From JAYEJW01 sp034716535 (lineage in GTDB: Bacteria > Pseudomonadota > Gammaproteobacteria > Chromatiales > Chromatiaceae), in NCBI GenBank assembly GCA_034716535.1, contig JAYEJW010000214.1, forward strand, positions 1-37,269: a stretch of DNA of 37,269 bases. Direction: 5' to 3'. Under the pieces are notes generated by a model that saw only the letters and a program-made list of their open reading frames with translations, did no database searches and was not told the origin of the DNA. Made by a program: the position numbers and the translations under genes. Below are positions 14,984 through 22,657 of the stretch, in pieces (the stretch's first letter is position 1; each line of letters begins with the position of its first letter).

Positions 14984-15853
14984 ATGAGCACGACTGTTGA
15001 AGAGGTCAGCCAGAGCCAGAGCGCCAGCGCCATCACATCGGCGGACCTGGAAAAAGGGCGTACGTTCGAGGGCACGATCGGCGATATCACTTCGCCCGAT
15101 GCGCGCATGGTGTGCCGAGACGTGGACGTCTACTACGGCGACAAGCACGCCATCAGGGGCGTCAGCCTGGACATCGGGAAGAACGAGGTGGTGTCCATGA
15201 TCGGCCCCTCCGGCTGCGGTAAGTCCACCTTCCTGCGCTGTCTCAACCGGATGAACGACACCATTCCCGGCTGCCGTGTCACGGGCAATATCTCGCTCGA
15301 CGGCGTCGACATTTATCACAAGAAGCTCGACGTGGTGCCCCTGCGGGCCCAGGTGGGCATGGTCTTCCAGAAGCCGAATCCCTTCCCGAAGTCCATCTAC
15401 GAGAACGTCGCCTACGGTCCCCGCATCCACGGTCTCACCAACAACAAGGCGGAGCTGGACGAGCTGGTGGAGACCAGTCTGAGAAAGGCGGGTCTGTGGG
15501 AAGAGGTTAAGGACCGGCTGGACCAGCCGGGGACCGGCCTCTCCGGCGGTCAGCAGCAGCGCGTGTGTATTGCCAGGACCATCTCGGTCTCCCCGGAGGT
15601 GATCCTCATGGACGAGCCCTGTTCGGCGCTGGATCCCATCGCCACCGCCAAGATCGAGGAGCTCATCGACGAGCTGCGGGAGAACTACAGCATCGCCATC
15701 GTGACCCACTCGATGCAACAGGCGGCCCGCGTCTCCCAGCGAACGGCCTATTTCCACCTCGGCGATCTCGTGGAGGTCGGTGAGACCGATCAGATCTTCA
15801 CCAACCCCAGCCACAAGCTGACTGAAGACTATATTACCGGACGATTCGGGTAA
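14984..15853 (+). CDS. pstB: Phosphate ABC transporter ATPase PstB
   Basis: The 289-residue ATPase energises PstCA. Walker A is GPSGCGKST (74-82), the signature is LSGGQQQR, Walker B is VILMDEPCSALDP and the switch histidine is in THSMQQA. The start is set at ATG 14984 because GAGG lies 8 bases upstream; a GTG nine bases earlier is possible. About 35 residues precede the conserved core, an N-terminal extension rich in Ser and Glu. The stop overlaps the phoU start by one base (TAATG). Confidence 0.95.
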   Translation: MSTTVEEVSQSQSASAITSADLEKGRTFEGTIGDITSPDARMVCRDVDVYYGDKHAIRGVSLDIGKNEVVSMIGPSGCGKSTFLRCLNRMNDTIPGCRVTGNISLDGVDIYHKKLDVVPLRAQVGMVFQKPNPFPKSIYENVAYGPRIHGLTNNKAELDELVETSLRKAGLWEEVKDRLDQPGTGLSGGQQQRVCIARTISVSPEVILMDEPCSALDPIATAKIEELIDELRENYSIAIVTHSMQQAARVSQRTAYFHLGDLVEVGETDQIFTNPSHKLTEDYITGRFG

Positions 15854-16584
15854 TGAACGACTTGATCACAGGCCACACGGTCCACTCCTACGACGAAGAG
15901 CTCGGCGCTTTGCGCGGGCTCGTATTGGAGATGGGAGAGTATGTCCAGGAGCAGGTGCAGAGGGCGATCAAGGCGCTGACCACCGGCGACATCAATCTGG
16001 CGCGAAGGGTGGTCGACAGAGACCGGCAGGTCGATTATTACGAGCTCGACGCCGATGACGCGATCTTCAACCTCATCGCCAAGCGCCAGCCCGCGGCGGT
16101 GGATCTGCGTCTCGTCCTCGCCCTGTCGAAGGTCGTCGGCAACCTCGAGCGTGCGGGAGATAAGGCGGAACACATCGCCTGGTGCGTCATCCGCCTCATG
16201 GAACGGGAGGGCCAGCACCCCTCATCGAAGATCCTGCATCACGTGCGACGTCTGGATCAGGTGGCCTGCGCCATGCTGGAGCGGAGCCTGGACGCCTTTG
16301 CGCGGGCGGACGTCGATGCGGCCCTGGACGTGTTCTCGGATGACGGTCGACTGGATGACGAGCTCGACGCCGCTTTGCGCCATCTGATGACCTTCGTGCT
16401 GGAAGACACGGCGCTGGTCGGGCAGGTTCTTGACATGGTGTTCGCCCTGAGGGCACTGGAAAGCATCGGTGACTATGCGGGCAGCATCGCAGAGCAGGTG
16501 ATCTTTGTCGCCAAGGGCAAGGACGTGCGCTACCAGAGCCGGGAGAACCTCATCGAGGCCCTGCGCCGACGCGACGGCATCTGA
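15853..16584 (+). CDS. phoU: Phosphate signalling protein PhoU (pst operon copy)
   Basis: The 243-residue protein has two PhoU helical repeats, with LSKVVGNLERAGDKAEHIAW in the first and RALESIGDYAGSIAEQVIFV in the second, carrying the metal-binding E/DxxxD positions. In the Pst system PhoU relays transporter status to the PhoR kinase and keeps the Pho regulon off when phosphate is plentiful. It begins within the pstB stop codon. No phoB or phoR follows, so the two-component genes must be elsewhere. A diverged paralogue is at 5933-6604. Confidence 0.94.
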   Translation: MNDLITGHTVHSYDEELGALRGLVLEMGEYVQEQVQRAIKALTTGDINLARRVVDRDRQVDYYELDADDAIFNLIAKRQPAAVDLRLVLALSKVVGNLERAGDKAEHIAWCVIRLMEREGQHPSSKILHHVRRLDQVACAMLERSLDAFARADVDAALDVFSDDGRLDDELDAALRHLMTFVLEDTALVGQVLDMVFALRALESIGDYAGSIAEQVIFVAKGKDVRYQSRENLIEALRRRDGI

Positions 16585-16699
16585 TCCCCGTCCCGTCGCT
16601 TTCGCGCCCATCTCCCTCCTTGGTCGGCCGGGCCGCCCCGTGCTAGTCTGCGAGCTTTCCGCCGTTTCCGGCAGACCCATTCCGTCCGTATCCACGACC

Positions 16700-16999
16700 A
16701 TGAGCTCCGACGATCTCATCCTTCCGCAGTTGCTGGAGTTGCTCTGCGATCTGTACCAGGACACCGAGGGGTTCCTGGAGCGCACCGACGAGGCGCAGCT
16801 CTGGTACAACCGGGGTTACGCCAACGCCATGATCGACACCCTGAGCCGGATGGGATACGCCAAGCAGGTCACGGGGGCCGTCGATCCGGACGCCGCGGAC
16901 GTCATCGTAGGCCAGGAGCTCCTGCCCTGGGGGAAGGCCTATGGCCACGGTTGGGAGATGGGGCGGAAGGAGACGTACGAGGTGATGAGGGAGCCCTGA
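16700..16999 (+). CDS. Small conserved-looking protein, unknown function
   Basis: This 99-residue acidic soluble protein starts MSSDDLILPQLLELLCDLYQ and ends in GKAYGHGWEMGRKETYEVM. The frame extends upstream into phoU, but the family-like part starts at ATG 16700, after a possible promoter (TTGGTC, 18 bases, TAGTCT). No signal peptide or membrane helix is seen. It stops 4 bases before xthA, so the two are probably co-transcribed. I do not recognise a domain. The Trp/Gly/aromatic C-terminal block is the likely conserved part. Confidence 0.7.
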   Translation: MSSDDLILPQLLELLCDLYQDTEGFLERTDEAQLWYNRGYANAMIDTLSRMGYAKQVTGAVDPDAADVIVGQELLPWGKAYGHGWEMGRKETYEVMREP

Positions 17000-17003
17000 A
17001 CCA

Positions 17004-17816
17004 ATGAAGATCGTATCCTTCAACGTCAACGGCATCCGCAGCCGGCGCCATCAGCTGGAGGCGCTCAGGGAGCGGCACGATCCGGACGTCGTCGGGATCC
17101 AGGAATCGAAGGTGGCGGACGAAGCCTTTCCTCGGGAGATGATCGAGGAGCTGGGCTATGTTCCCAATTACTTCGGCCAGAAGTCCCATTACGGGGTCGC
17201 CTTCCTCAGCAAGCAGACGCCCTTGTCCGTCACCAAGGGCTTTCCGGACGACGCGGAGGATGCCCAGCGGCGCGTGATCACCGCGTCCTTCGCGACCGGT
17301 GGCGATCCGATCACGGTCGTGAACGGTTACTTCCCCCAGGGCGAGAGCCGGGACCATCCCGTCAAGTTCCCGGGCAAGCGGCGGTTCTATGCCGACATGC
17401 TGAGCTACCTGACGGAGCGTTACTCCCCGGATGAGAATCTGGTCGTGCTCGGGGACATGAACGTGGCGCCGCTGGACCTGGATATCGGCATCGGCGCGGA
17501 CAATGCCAAGCGCTGGCTGCGCACCGGCAAGTGCAGCTTCCTGCCGGAGGAGCGGGAGTGGCTGCAGGCCCTGACCCGCTGGGGGCTGCACGATGCCTAC
17601 CGGACCGTCCATCCGGATGCGGACGACAGGTTCAGCTGGTTCGATTACCGCAGCCGCGGCTTCGAGCGCGATCCCAAACGTGGCCTGCGCATCGACCTGC
17701 TGCTGGTGACAGCACCGCTACGGGAGCGCCTGCTGGAGGTCGATATGGATTACGGCATCCGCGCCATCGAGAAGCCCTCCGACCACTGTCCGGTCTGGGC
17801 GACGTTCGAGCTGTGA
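17004..17816 (+). CDS. xthA: Exodeoxyribonuclease III (AP endonuclease)
   Basis: The 270-residue protein is of normal length for the EEP-fold ExoIII/XthA family. Catalytic signatures are NVNGIRSR at 7-14, the metal-binding Glu34 in GIQESK, LGDMNVAP in the middle and SDHCPVW near the C-terminus. It cuts DNA 5' to abasic sites and removes 3' blocking groups in base-excision repair. It follows a small unknown gene by 4 bases. The family also includes some 3'-5' exonucleases, but motif spacing matches XthA well. Confidence 0.93.
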   Translation: MKIVSFNVNGIRSRRHQLEALRERHDPDVVGIQESKVADEAFPREMIEELGYVPNYFGQKSHYGVAFLSKQTPLSVTKGFPDDAEDAQRRVITASFATGGDPITVVNGYFPQGESRDHPVKFPGKRRFYADMLSYLTERYSPDENLVVLGDMNVAPLDLDIGIGADNAKRWLRTGKCSFLPEEREWLQALTRWGLHDAYRTVHPDADDRFSWFDYRSRGFERDPKRGLRIDLLLVTAPLRERLLEVDMDYGIRAIEKPSDHCPVWATFEL

Positions 17817-17928
17817 GTGCCGGAAGTAAAGTGCGGGGCGCGGTCAGCGGTCAGCGCGGCCTGCGATGCCTGATGCGGAAGAGTCCCCGTCGGACCTCTT
17901 GGTACACACGATCGCTTGACTGACGCCT

Positions 17929-18678
17929 TTGGTCTTTCTTCGCTGTTACGCCGAGCTCAACGATTTCCTGCCCCCCCTGCGCAGGCAGCAGGAGTCGCAG
18001 CTGGTACTCGACGAAACGAAGGCCGTGGCAGAGCTGATTGCCGAGGTCGGCATACCCGCGGCGGCGGTGGAGCTGGTCCTGGTCAACGGTGTTTCCCGTG
18101 GCCTGGACTGCCCCCTCCGGGACGGGGACCGTGTCAGCCTGTATCCGATGTTCGAGGCGTTCGACGTGACGCCGCTGCTTCGTCTTCGATCGCACCCGAT
18201 GCGGCAGGTACGCTTCGTGGCCGACGCCCACCTGGGCCGTCTCGCCCGTTACCTTCGGCTTCTCGGCTTCGATACCCTGTTCGAGAACGACATCGGCGAC
18301 TCCGCGCTGGCCCGGATCTCTGCCGAGAAGCGGCGCATCCTTTTGACGCGGGATCGCGCCCTGCTCCGGCGCCGTCTGGTCAATCACGGCCTCTGGGTGC
18401 CGTCGACAAGGCCGCGGGAGCAGCTCGCCTACGTCGTGGGTCGGCTCGATCTCTATGCCCTTTTTCGTCCGTTCACACGCTGTACGATGTGCAACGGGAT
18501 GCTGACACCGGTGCCCAAGGCAACGTTGGAGGCGGATCTGCCGCCACGGGTGAGGGCGGTCTTTGAGGACTTCTGGCGCTGCGACGACTGTGGCCGCGTT
18601 TACTGGCAGGGTAGCCACTATGATCGCCTGCGTGTCTTCGTGGCCCAGATTACACCGGAACGAGCCGAGCGGACCTGA
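17929..18678 (+). CDS. Ubiquitin-fold / Mut7-C (PIN-like RNase, zinc ribbon) protein
   Basis: The 249-residue protein has an N-terminal ThiS/MoaD-like ubiquitin fold (about 1-80), then a Mut7-C domain starting RFVADAHLGRLARYLRLLGF at residue 95. It ends in a zinc ribbon with CxxC pairs at 185/188 and 218/221. Mut7-C domains are PIN-like and predicted RNases with conserved acidic residues (Asp99, Asp115). The start is a TTG at 17929; no ATG or GTG precedes the first strand and a stop lies just upstream. The ubiquitin-fold fusion is known in bacteria, but its biochemical role is not established. Confidence 0.85.
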   Translation: MVFLRCYAELNDFLPPLRRQQESQLVLDETKAVAELIAEVGIPAAAVELVLVNGVSRGLDCPLRDGDRVSLYPMFEAFDVTPLLRLRSHPMRQVRFVADAHLGRLARYLRLLGFDTLFENDIGDSALARISAEKRRILLTRDRALLRRRLVNHGLWVPSTRPREQLAYVVGRLDLYALFRPFTRCTMCNGMLTPVPKATLEADLPPRVRAVFEDFWRCDDCGRVYWQGSHYDRLRVFVAQITPERAERT

Positions 18679-18743
18679 CTCGTTCCCGAATGATCGGATG
18701 CGATATGCTTTCAAGATTCGGTGACAGGAGAAAAAGGGGAATC

Positions 18744-19301
18744 ATGGCTGGATCCTGGAGACGGGCCCGTTGGCGGAGTTTGCCGCTCCTGGGAATTCTG
18801 CTGCTCGGCGCGGCACAGGTTGGCGCCCAGGAGACCTGCCTCAAACTGGTCTTCGGCCGTTACTGCCTGGGGGGAGATGTCAATCTGTTGCTGGGCCAGG
18901 GACCGCAGCCCGAGTTTCAGCAGGCTGATGGCGAGCGGTTGGCACTCATTTTCACCGAGGGACCGGAGAGGGTCTACGTGCTCGCCTTCCGTGGCCGGAT
19001 CTACAAAGTCGTGCGGCGCTACCGCGCCGCCACCCAGCTCAGGTACGAGGACCTCTACGCGCTGCTGCGCGAAAAGTACGGAGCCGGCGAGGACCGCAGT
19101 CGTTTCCCTCCCTATGCAACCACGGCTTCCCGCAAGCTGAGCTCCATCCGCCGCGGCGACGGGCGGGCCGTTCACTACTGGAAACCCACCGATACCTGGC
19201 ACGTCGAGTTGAGCTGGACCCGCGAGATGAGGCTCGCGTTGGCCTATATCGCAACTGACCTGGCCGAGCAGCAGCAAGCCGCGGTTGATCAGGGGTTCTG
19301 A
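18744..19301 (+). CDS. Secreted protein, unknown function
   Basis: The start at ATG 18744 gives 185 residues with a clear signal peptide (basic MAGSWRRARWR, hydrophobic core LPLLGILLLGAA, cleavage after VGA-Q). A GGGGA lies just upstream; an in-frame ATG at 18690 would add a charged tail that spoils the signal. The mature region of about 155 residues has two close cysteines (ETCLKLVFGRYCLGG) and is rich in beta-type segments. I recognise no domain. It is the last gene before the restriction-modification island and keeps the local high GC. Confidence 0.75.
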   Translation: MAGSWRRARWRSLPLLGILLLGAAQVGAQETCLKLVFGRYCLGGDVNLLLGQGPQPEFQQADGERLALIFTEGPERVYVLAFRGRIYKVVRRYRAATQLRYEDLYALLREKYGAGEDRSRFPPYATTASRKLSSIRRGDGRAVHYWKPTDTWHVELSWTREMRLALAYIATDLAEQQQAAVDQGF

Positions 19302-19539
19302 ATGGAGGCGTGCTGATTCCGGATTTTCAGGGCCGGTAAAATCAATGAATTACTGGTCTTTTTGGAATGAGCGGCCTTCGGTGCAGTTCGCAAAAAGCAT
19401 GTCGATTCAATAGATTGGTGCAGCTTGATGTAGACAGCGAAAACTGGGCGCTGATGGAAAGGCTCAAGCGAAAAAACAAAACGGCAGGATTCCAATGGGT
19501 AGGACAGGAGATGAGATTCCCTCTAAAATGGTTTCTATC

Positions 19540-21243
19540 TCATGACTTCTCGGCCGCACTTTGGACTACGTCAAGCAAATCCGTCACTTCTGAATCGAGT
19601 GCGGCAGACGGAACAAATGCGGCTAACACGTGATAATCAGTCTTACGCATCAGATTCGGCAAGTCTAATTTTCGGAAAAACTTATCAAACAGCGGGTCAA
19701 GAAAATCGTCCGTAACCTTAATGTCCGTGCTCCAGGGCGATGGCTTTCCTAAGGTATCCAGTGCGACTTCTAGCTCACTCACCGTTTCATCCATCACGCT
19801 TTCCCAATGCCCGGCAAAAAGCGGACCGGGAGATTCCCTTTCTGCAGTCTCCTTTGCCCATTTATTCAATACGTATCTTGAACACAAATAGTTTTCGATC
19901 TCCCGCCTCTTCCACATATGCTGCTGAAGATTTGGGTCATCTGGCAAATCGCGGTCCAGGCGGTCATAGATGGCGACGCCGGCGAGATCCGCTTTCGCCT
20001 CTCGAAGACCGTAGAAATGATCCCGCGCCTTTTGCGGCTGATTGAGCACATAGTGCACGAACGGCCGCTCCAGATTTTCTTTAAGCGGATGATTCAACAC
20101 TTCGGCAAAGGCTCTCAATATTGCCAAATCAGTGGAGCCTTCCAGGTACAGGACCCAACCCATCTCCTCCGCCTGATAGTATTGGTCGTAGCCGATTTCC
20201 TTCAGCGATTTGAGTACCTGTGAGCCACGGTCATCGATGCGATGCGGGCTCCCAACGAAAGCGACTACCATGTCTCTGTCGGCCGCCTCGTTCAAGATGA
20301 TTTCCGAATGACTAGCAGCGACGATCTGGTTACCATGTTGACTGGCTGTTTCAGTGAGAAGTTGATAGATCTGGCGCTGACGCAGGATTTCCAGATGAGC
20401 ATCGGGCTCATCCATGAGCAACACTGACTTGGGGTTGACCATCATGTGGGCCAATAACAGCAATGTCTGTTGAAGACCGCGGCCGGATGATGAAACATCG
20501 AGTCGAATACCCTTGTCCCGATAAGATAGGGTAATCTCACCCCGCTCCGTGATGTATTTTGGCTCTTCCAGTTCCACGCCGAAAAAGTGCTGAATTCGCT
20601 CTGCTAGATCTTTCCATCGCTGCGCACCGTTTTCTCCCTCGAAAATCTGATGGCACAGGTTTCGCAATACTTCTGCGGTGCGCCCCTCGCCCAGACGTAC
20701 ATTGATCGCACCGGCATCCAGCCGGGTTTCTGTAGCTGTCAAGCCGGACATGGGCGGAAGATACGCGACACGCACTCCCTGCGCCTGTTCTGGAACCGCC
20801 ATCCGCTCCGGCTGTTTATCTTCGTTCAAGCGCAACGGTCGGCAGTAGAAGGACTCCTCGTTGGCATAGTCGAATTCCAAGCCGCACCGCCATTCTTCTC
20901 CGCCGGACACGCCGCTCACGACGATATCGATGCGAATGTTCTGCGTTCCCTTACCCTTGATCGATTCTCGAACATGCAGGTTTCGCCAGAGCAGGTTGGC
21001 ATCGGGCACCGGGACGGTGATTAGATCCCGACGGTTGACGGTGACACCGGGCCGCTTACTCGGAACAGTGCCAGCACCACGTTTTTCTATCCATCGCTTC
21101 AGCCCGATATCCCAGAGTGCCAGCGCCTGGAGCGCGGATGTCTTGCCCGAGTTGTTTGGCCCGATAAAGACCACCCGGTCGCCGAGCTCGAAGGAAACTT
21201 CTTCGAAGCCTTTAAAGTTGCGGATGGTGATGTGTGTCAGCAT
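19540..21243 (-). CDS. ABC-type ATPase with C-terminal TOPRIM-like nuclease domain (OLD-like defence protein)
   Basis: The 567-residue protein has an SMC/OLD-type ATPase: Walker A GPNNSGKT (28-35), signature SSSGRGLQQ (251-259), Walker B VLLMDEPDAH (274-283) and H-loop SHSE (311-314). A TOPRIM-like part follows, with the acidic YLEGSTD (Glu368), a DRLDRD cluster (427-432) and an EIENYL motif (448-453) as in DUF4435/OLD proteins. Such proteins are DNA- or RNA-cutting antiphage effectors. It is the last gene of the hsdR-hsdM-hsdS operon, after a 163-bp gap holding a REPIN. It is visibly AT-richer than its neighbours. It is shorter than a fused PARIS AriAB, and no UvrD-like Gabija partner is present. 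A defence role is inferred. Confidence 0.82.
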   Translation of the reverse strand: MLTHITIRNFKGFEEVSFELGDRVVFIGPNNSGKTSALQALALWDIGLKRWIEKRGAGTVPSKRPGVTVNRRDLITVPVPDANLLWRNLHVRESIKGKGTQNIRIDIVVSGVSGGEEWRCGLEFDYANEESFYCRPLRLNEDKQPERMAVPEQAQGVRVAYLPPMSGLTATETRLDAGAINVRLGEGRTAEVLRNLCHQIFEGENGAQRWKDLAERIQHFFGVELEEPKYITERGEITLSYRDKGIRLDVSSSGRGLQQTLLLLAHMMVNPKSVLLMDEPDAHLEILRQRQIYQLLTETASQHGNQIVAASHSEIILNEAADRDMVVAFVGSPHRIDDRGSQVLKSLKEIGYDQYYQAEEMGWVLYLEGSTDLAILRAFAEVLNHPLKENLERPFVHYVLNQPQKARDHFYGLREAKADLAGVAIYDRLDRDLPDDPNLQQHMWKRREIENYLCSRYVLNKWAKETAERESPGPLFAGHWESVMDETVSELEVALDTLGKPSPWSTDIKVTDDFLDPLFDKFFRKLDLPNLMRKTDYHVLAAFVPSAALDSEVTDLLDVVQSAAEKS

Positions 21244-21295
21244 TTTGCTTTTCCGGGCGTGGATTGACTAGCATTTACTTTCGGCGAAGATTCGG

Positions 21296-21379
21296 CGTCA
21301 TCCCCGCGAAGGCGGGGATCTACGATAGCCAGAGGTTCCAGCAAAGCCGTATGGATTCCCGCCTTCGCGGGAATGACGG
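21296..21379. repeat. REPIN-like inverted pair of REP palindromes
   Basis: The left unit CGTCATCCCCGCGAAGGCG and its inverted copy ending GGAATGACGG face each other. Each forms a hairpin (CCCCGC/GCGGGG at left, ATTCCCGC/GCGGGAAT at right) and they are separated by about 30 bases. This matches the widely dispersed GTCATTCCCGCGAAGGCGGG repeat type. It lies between hsdS and the ATPase gene and could act as an RNA-stabilising or terminating structure. No RAYT transposase is in the window. Confidence 0.75.
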
Positions 21380-21406
21380 CCGAGCTTTTGATTGTGAGTA
21401 ACAGAT

Positions 21407-22657
21407 TCATATCGTGAACCGTTGACCCGTAAACGTTCCGCGTAACAAGGAGTCAAAAAGCCTGTCTGCTGTATCTGCGCCTTTCTTCTGTTGTTCCGCG
21501 ATGGCGTGAAGGCCGTTAAGCCTCTCCTTGAACTCCAATTGATTTCTCAGTGGTGGCACGAGTGCGGGAAAATTGCCGAGCTGTGTCTTGTTGATCGAAG
21601 CGATTCCCGTTGTCTGCTTGGCAACCCGAAGAAAGTATTCCTTTGCGTAAGCGCTACCAACCAACGAACGCAGGTACTCCGGGATCACCTTCGATTGATC
21701 ACAGCGGACTTTGAATACGTGATTCTGGTGCAGGCAGGGCTCTACCTCCCCTGTCCATATCGCGCCCCGCCCGAGCTTGTCCGGATCACCGCGCTCAGTC
21801 ATTAGAAAATCACCAGGCGACACGGTGTATTTCTCGATTTCCGTTTTCTTGATGGTGATCGTCTTCATTGCCGTCAGGTCAAGGTGCCCGTCCTGTACGT
21901 TAGCGACCCTCAGATAAGGAAGGTCTACAGTCTCTGCCCCGCTAAGTTCTCGTCCTTTGGTTACCCCTGAGCCGATTTCGGCAACTTCCTTCAGCAGCAA
22001 GGTCGGCCATTGATCTGGATTCCTCAGCGGATCACCGAACATGTCGATGAACAGCGCAGGGATGAGGTGGCGGGCGGTGTATTCAGCCTGTCTCCGCAGG
22101 CGGCAGATACCGTCGGCGCGTTTAAGAATGTCGACGATGCGGTGTTGATCCTCAAGGGAGGGAATCGGCAAACGGACGCTTCTTATCTTTCCATCAGACG
22201 TCGCTGGGTACATAGCGCCCGTCAAATCCATCGCGACTTCAGTCAGAAAGTTCGGTGACCTGACAAAAAAATATAAGAACTCTGACAACACTTCTTCTGT
22301 TGGCCGCAACACGCAAAAGCCTGTACTGCAAATCTCGCCGTCCAGATCCGGTGGAACCTGGGCAACCGCATTTAGATTTGGGCGCACTGTAGAGACGATA
22401 ACATCTCCTTCCCTGATGACTTTTCTGGCCCGACTCGGTGCGTCGATTCCTCGTATGCGCTTCGAGGATCCAATCACCTTCTCCTCTCTATCAATACTGG
22501 CGATGTCCACATATCTGAAAAGTGTGTCTGGTTTCGTACGGGGGTCGCGACTGTCGGTCCGCTGCTGCGTGACTTCACCGATTAGGTGCATTCGAACGGG
22601 CGCGGGGTTACTTGCCTGATCAAGAGTGGCCGACACTTGGTCTCTCTCCCAGTGCAT
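21407..22657 (-). CDS. hsdS: Type I restriction-modification specificity subunit HsdS
   Basis: The 416-residue subunit has two target-recognition domains, each followed by a conserved helix. The first half runs to LPIPSLEDQHRIVDILKRAD and the second to VPPLRNQLEFKERLNGL. It directs HsdM and HsdR to a bipartite DNA target. The start at ATG 22657 has GGGGG 8 bases upstream and overlaps hsdM by 38 bases. TRD sequences vary greatly, so the target cannot be read from sequence. Base composition is lower in GC than hsdM and hsdR, as is common for swapped hsdS genes. Confidence 0.92.
   Translation of the reverse strand: MHWERDQVSATLDQASNPAPVRMHLIGEVTQQRTDSRDPRTKPDTLFRYVDIASIDREEKVIGSSKRIRGIDAPSRARKVIREGDVIVSTVRPNLNAVAQVPPDLDGEICSTGFCVLRPTEEVLSEFLYFFVRSPNFLTEVAMDLTGAMYPATSDGKIRSVRLPIPSLEDQHRIVDILKRADGICRLRRQAEYTARHLIPALFIDMFGDPLRNPDQWPTLLLKEVAEIGSGVTKGRELSGAETVDLPYLRVANVQDGHLDLTAMKTITIKKTEIEKYTVSPGDFLMTERGDPDKLGRGAIWTGEVEPCLHQNHVFKVRCDQSKVIPEYLRSLVGSAYAKEYFLRVAKQTTGIASINKTQLGNFPALVPPLRNQLEFKERLNGLHAIAEQQKKGADTADRLFDSLLRGTFTGQRFTI

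Noticed and set aside
19367..19633. 88-codon plus-strand frame beside the ATPase gene
   Set aside because: It runs into the antisense of the ATPase C-terminus, has no ribosome-binding site and no recognisable feature.
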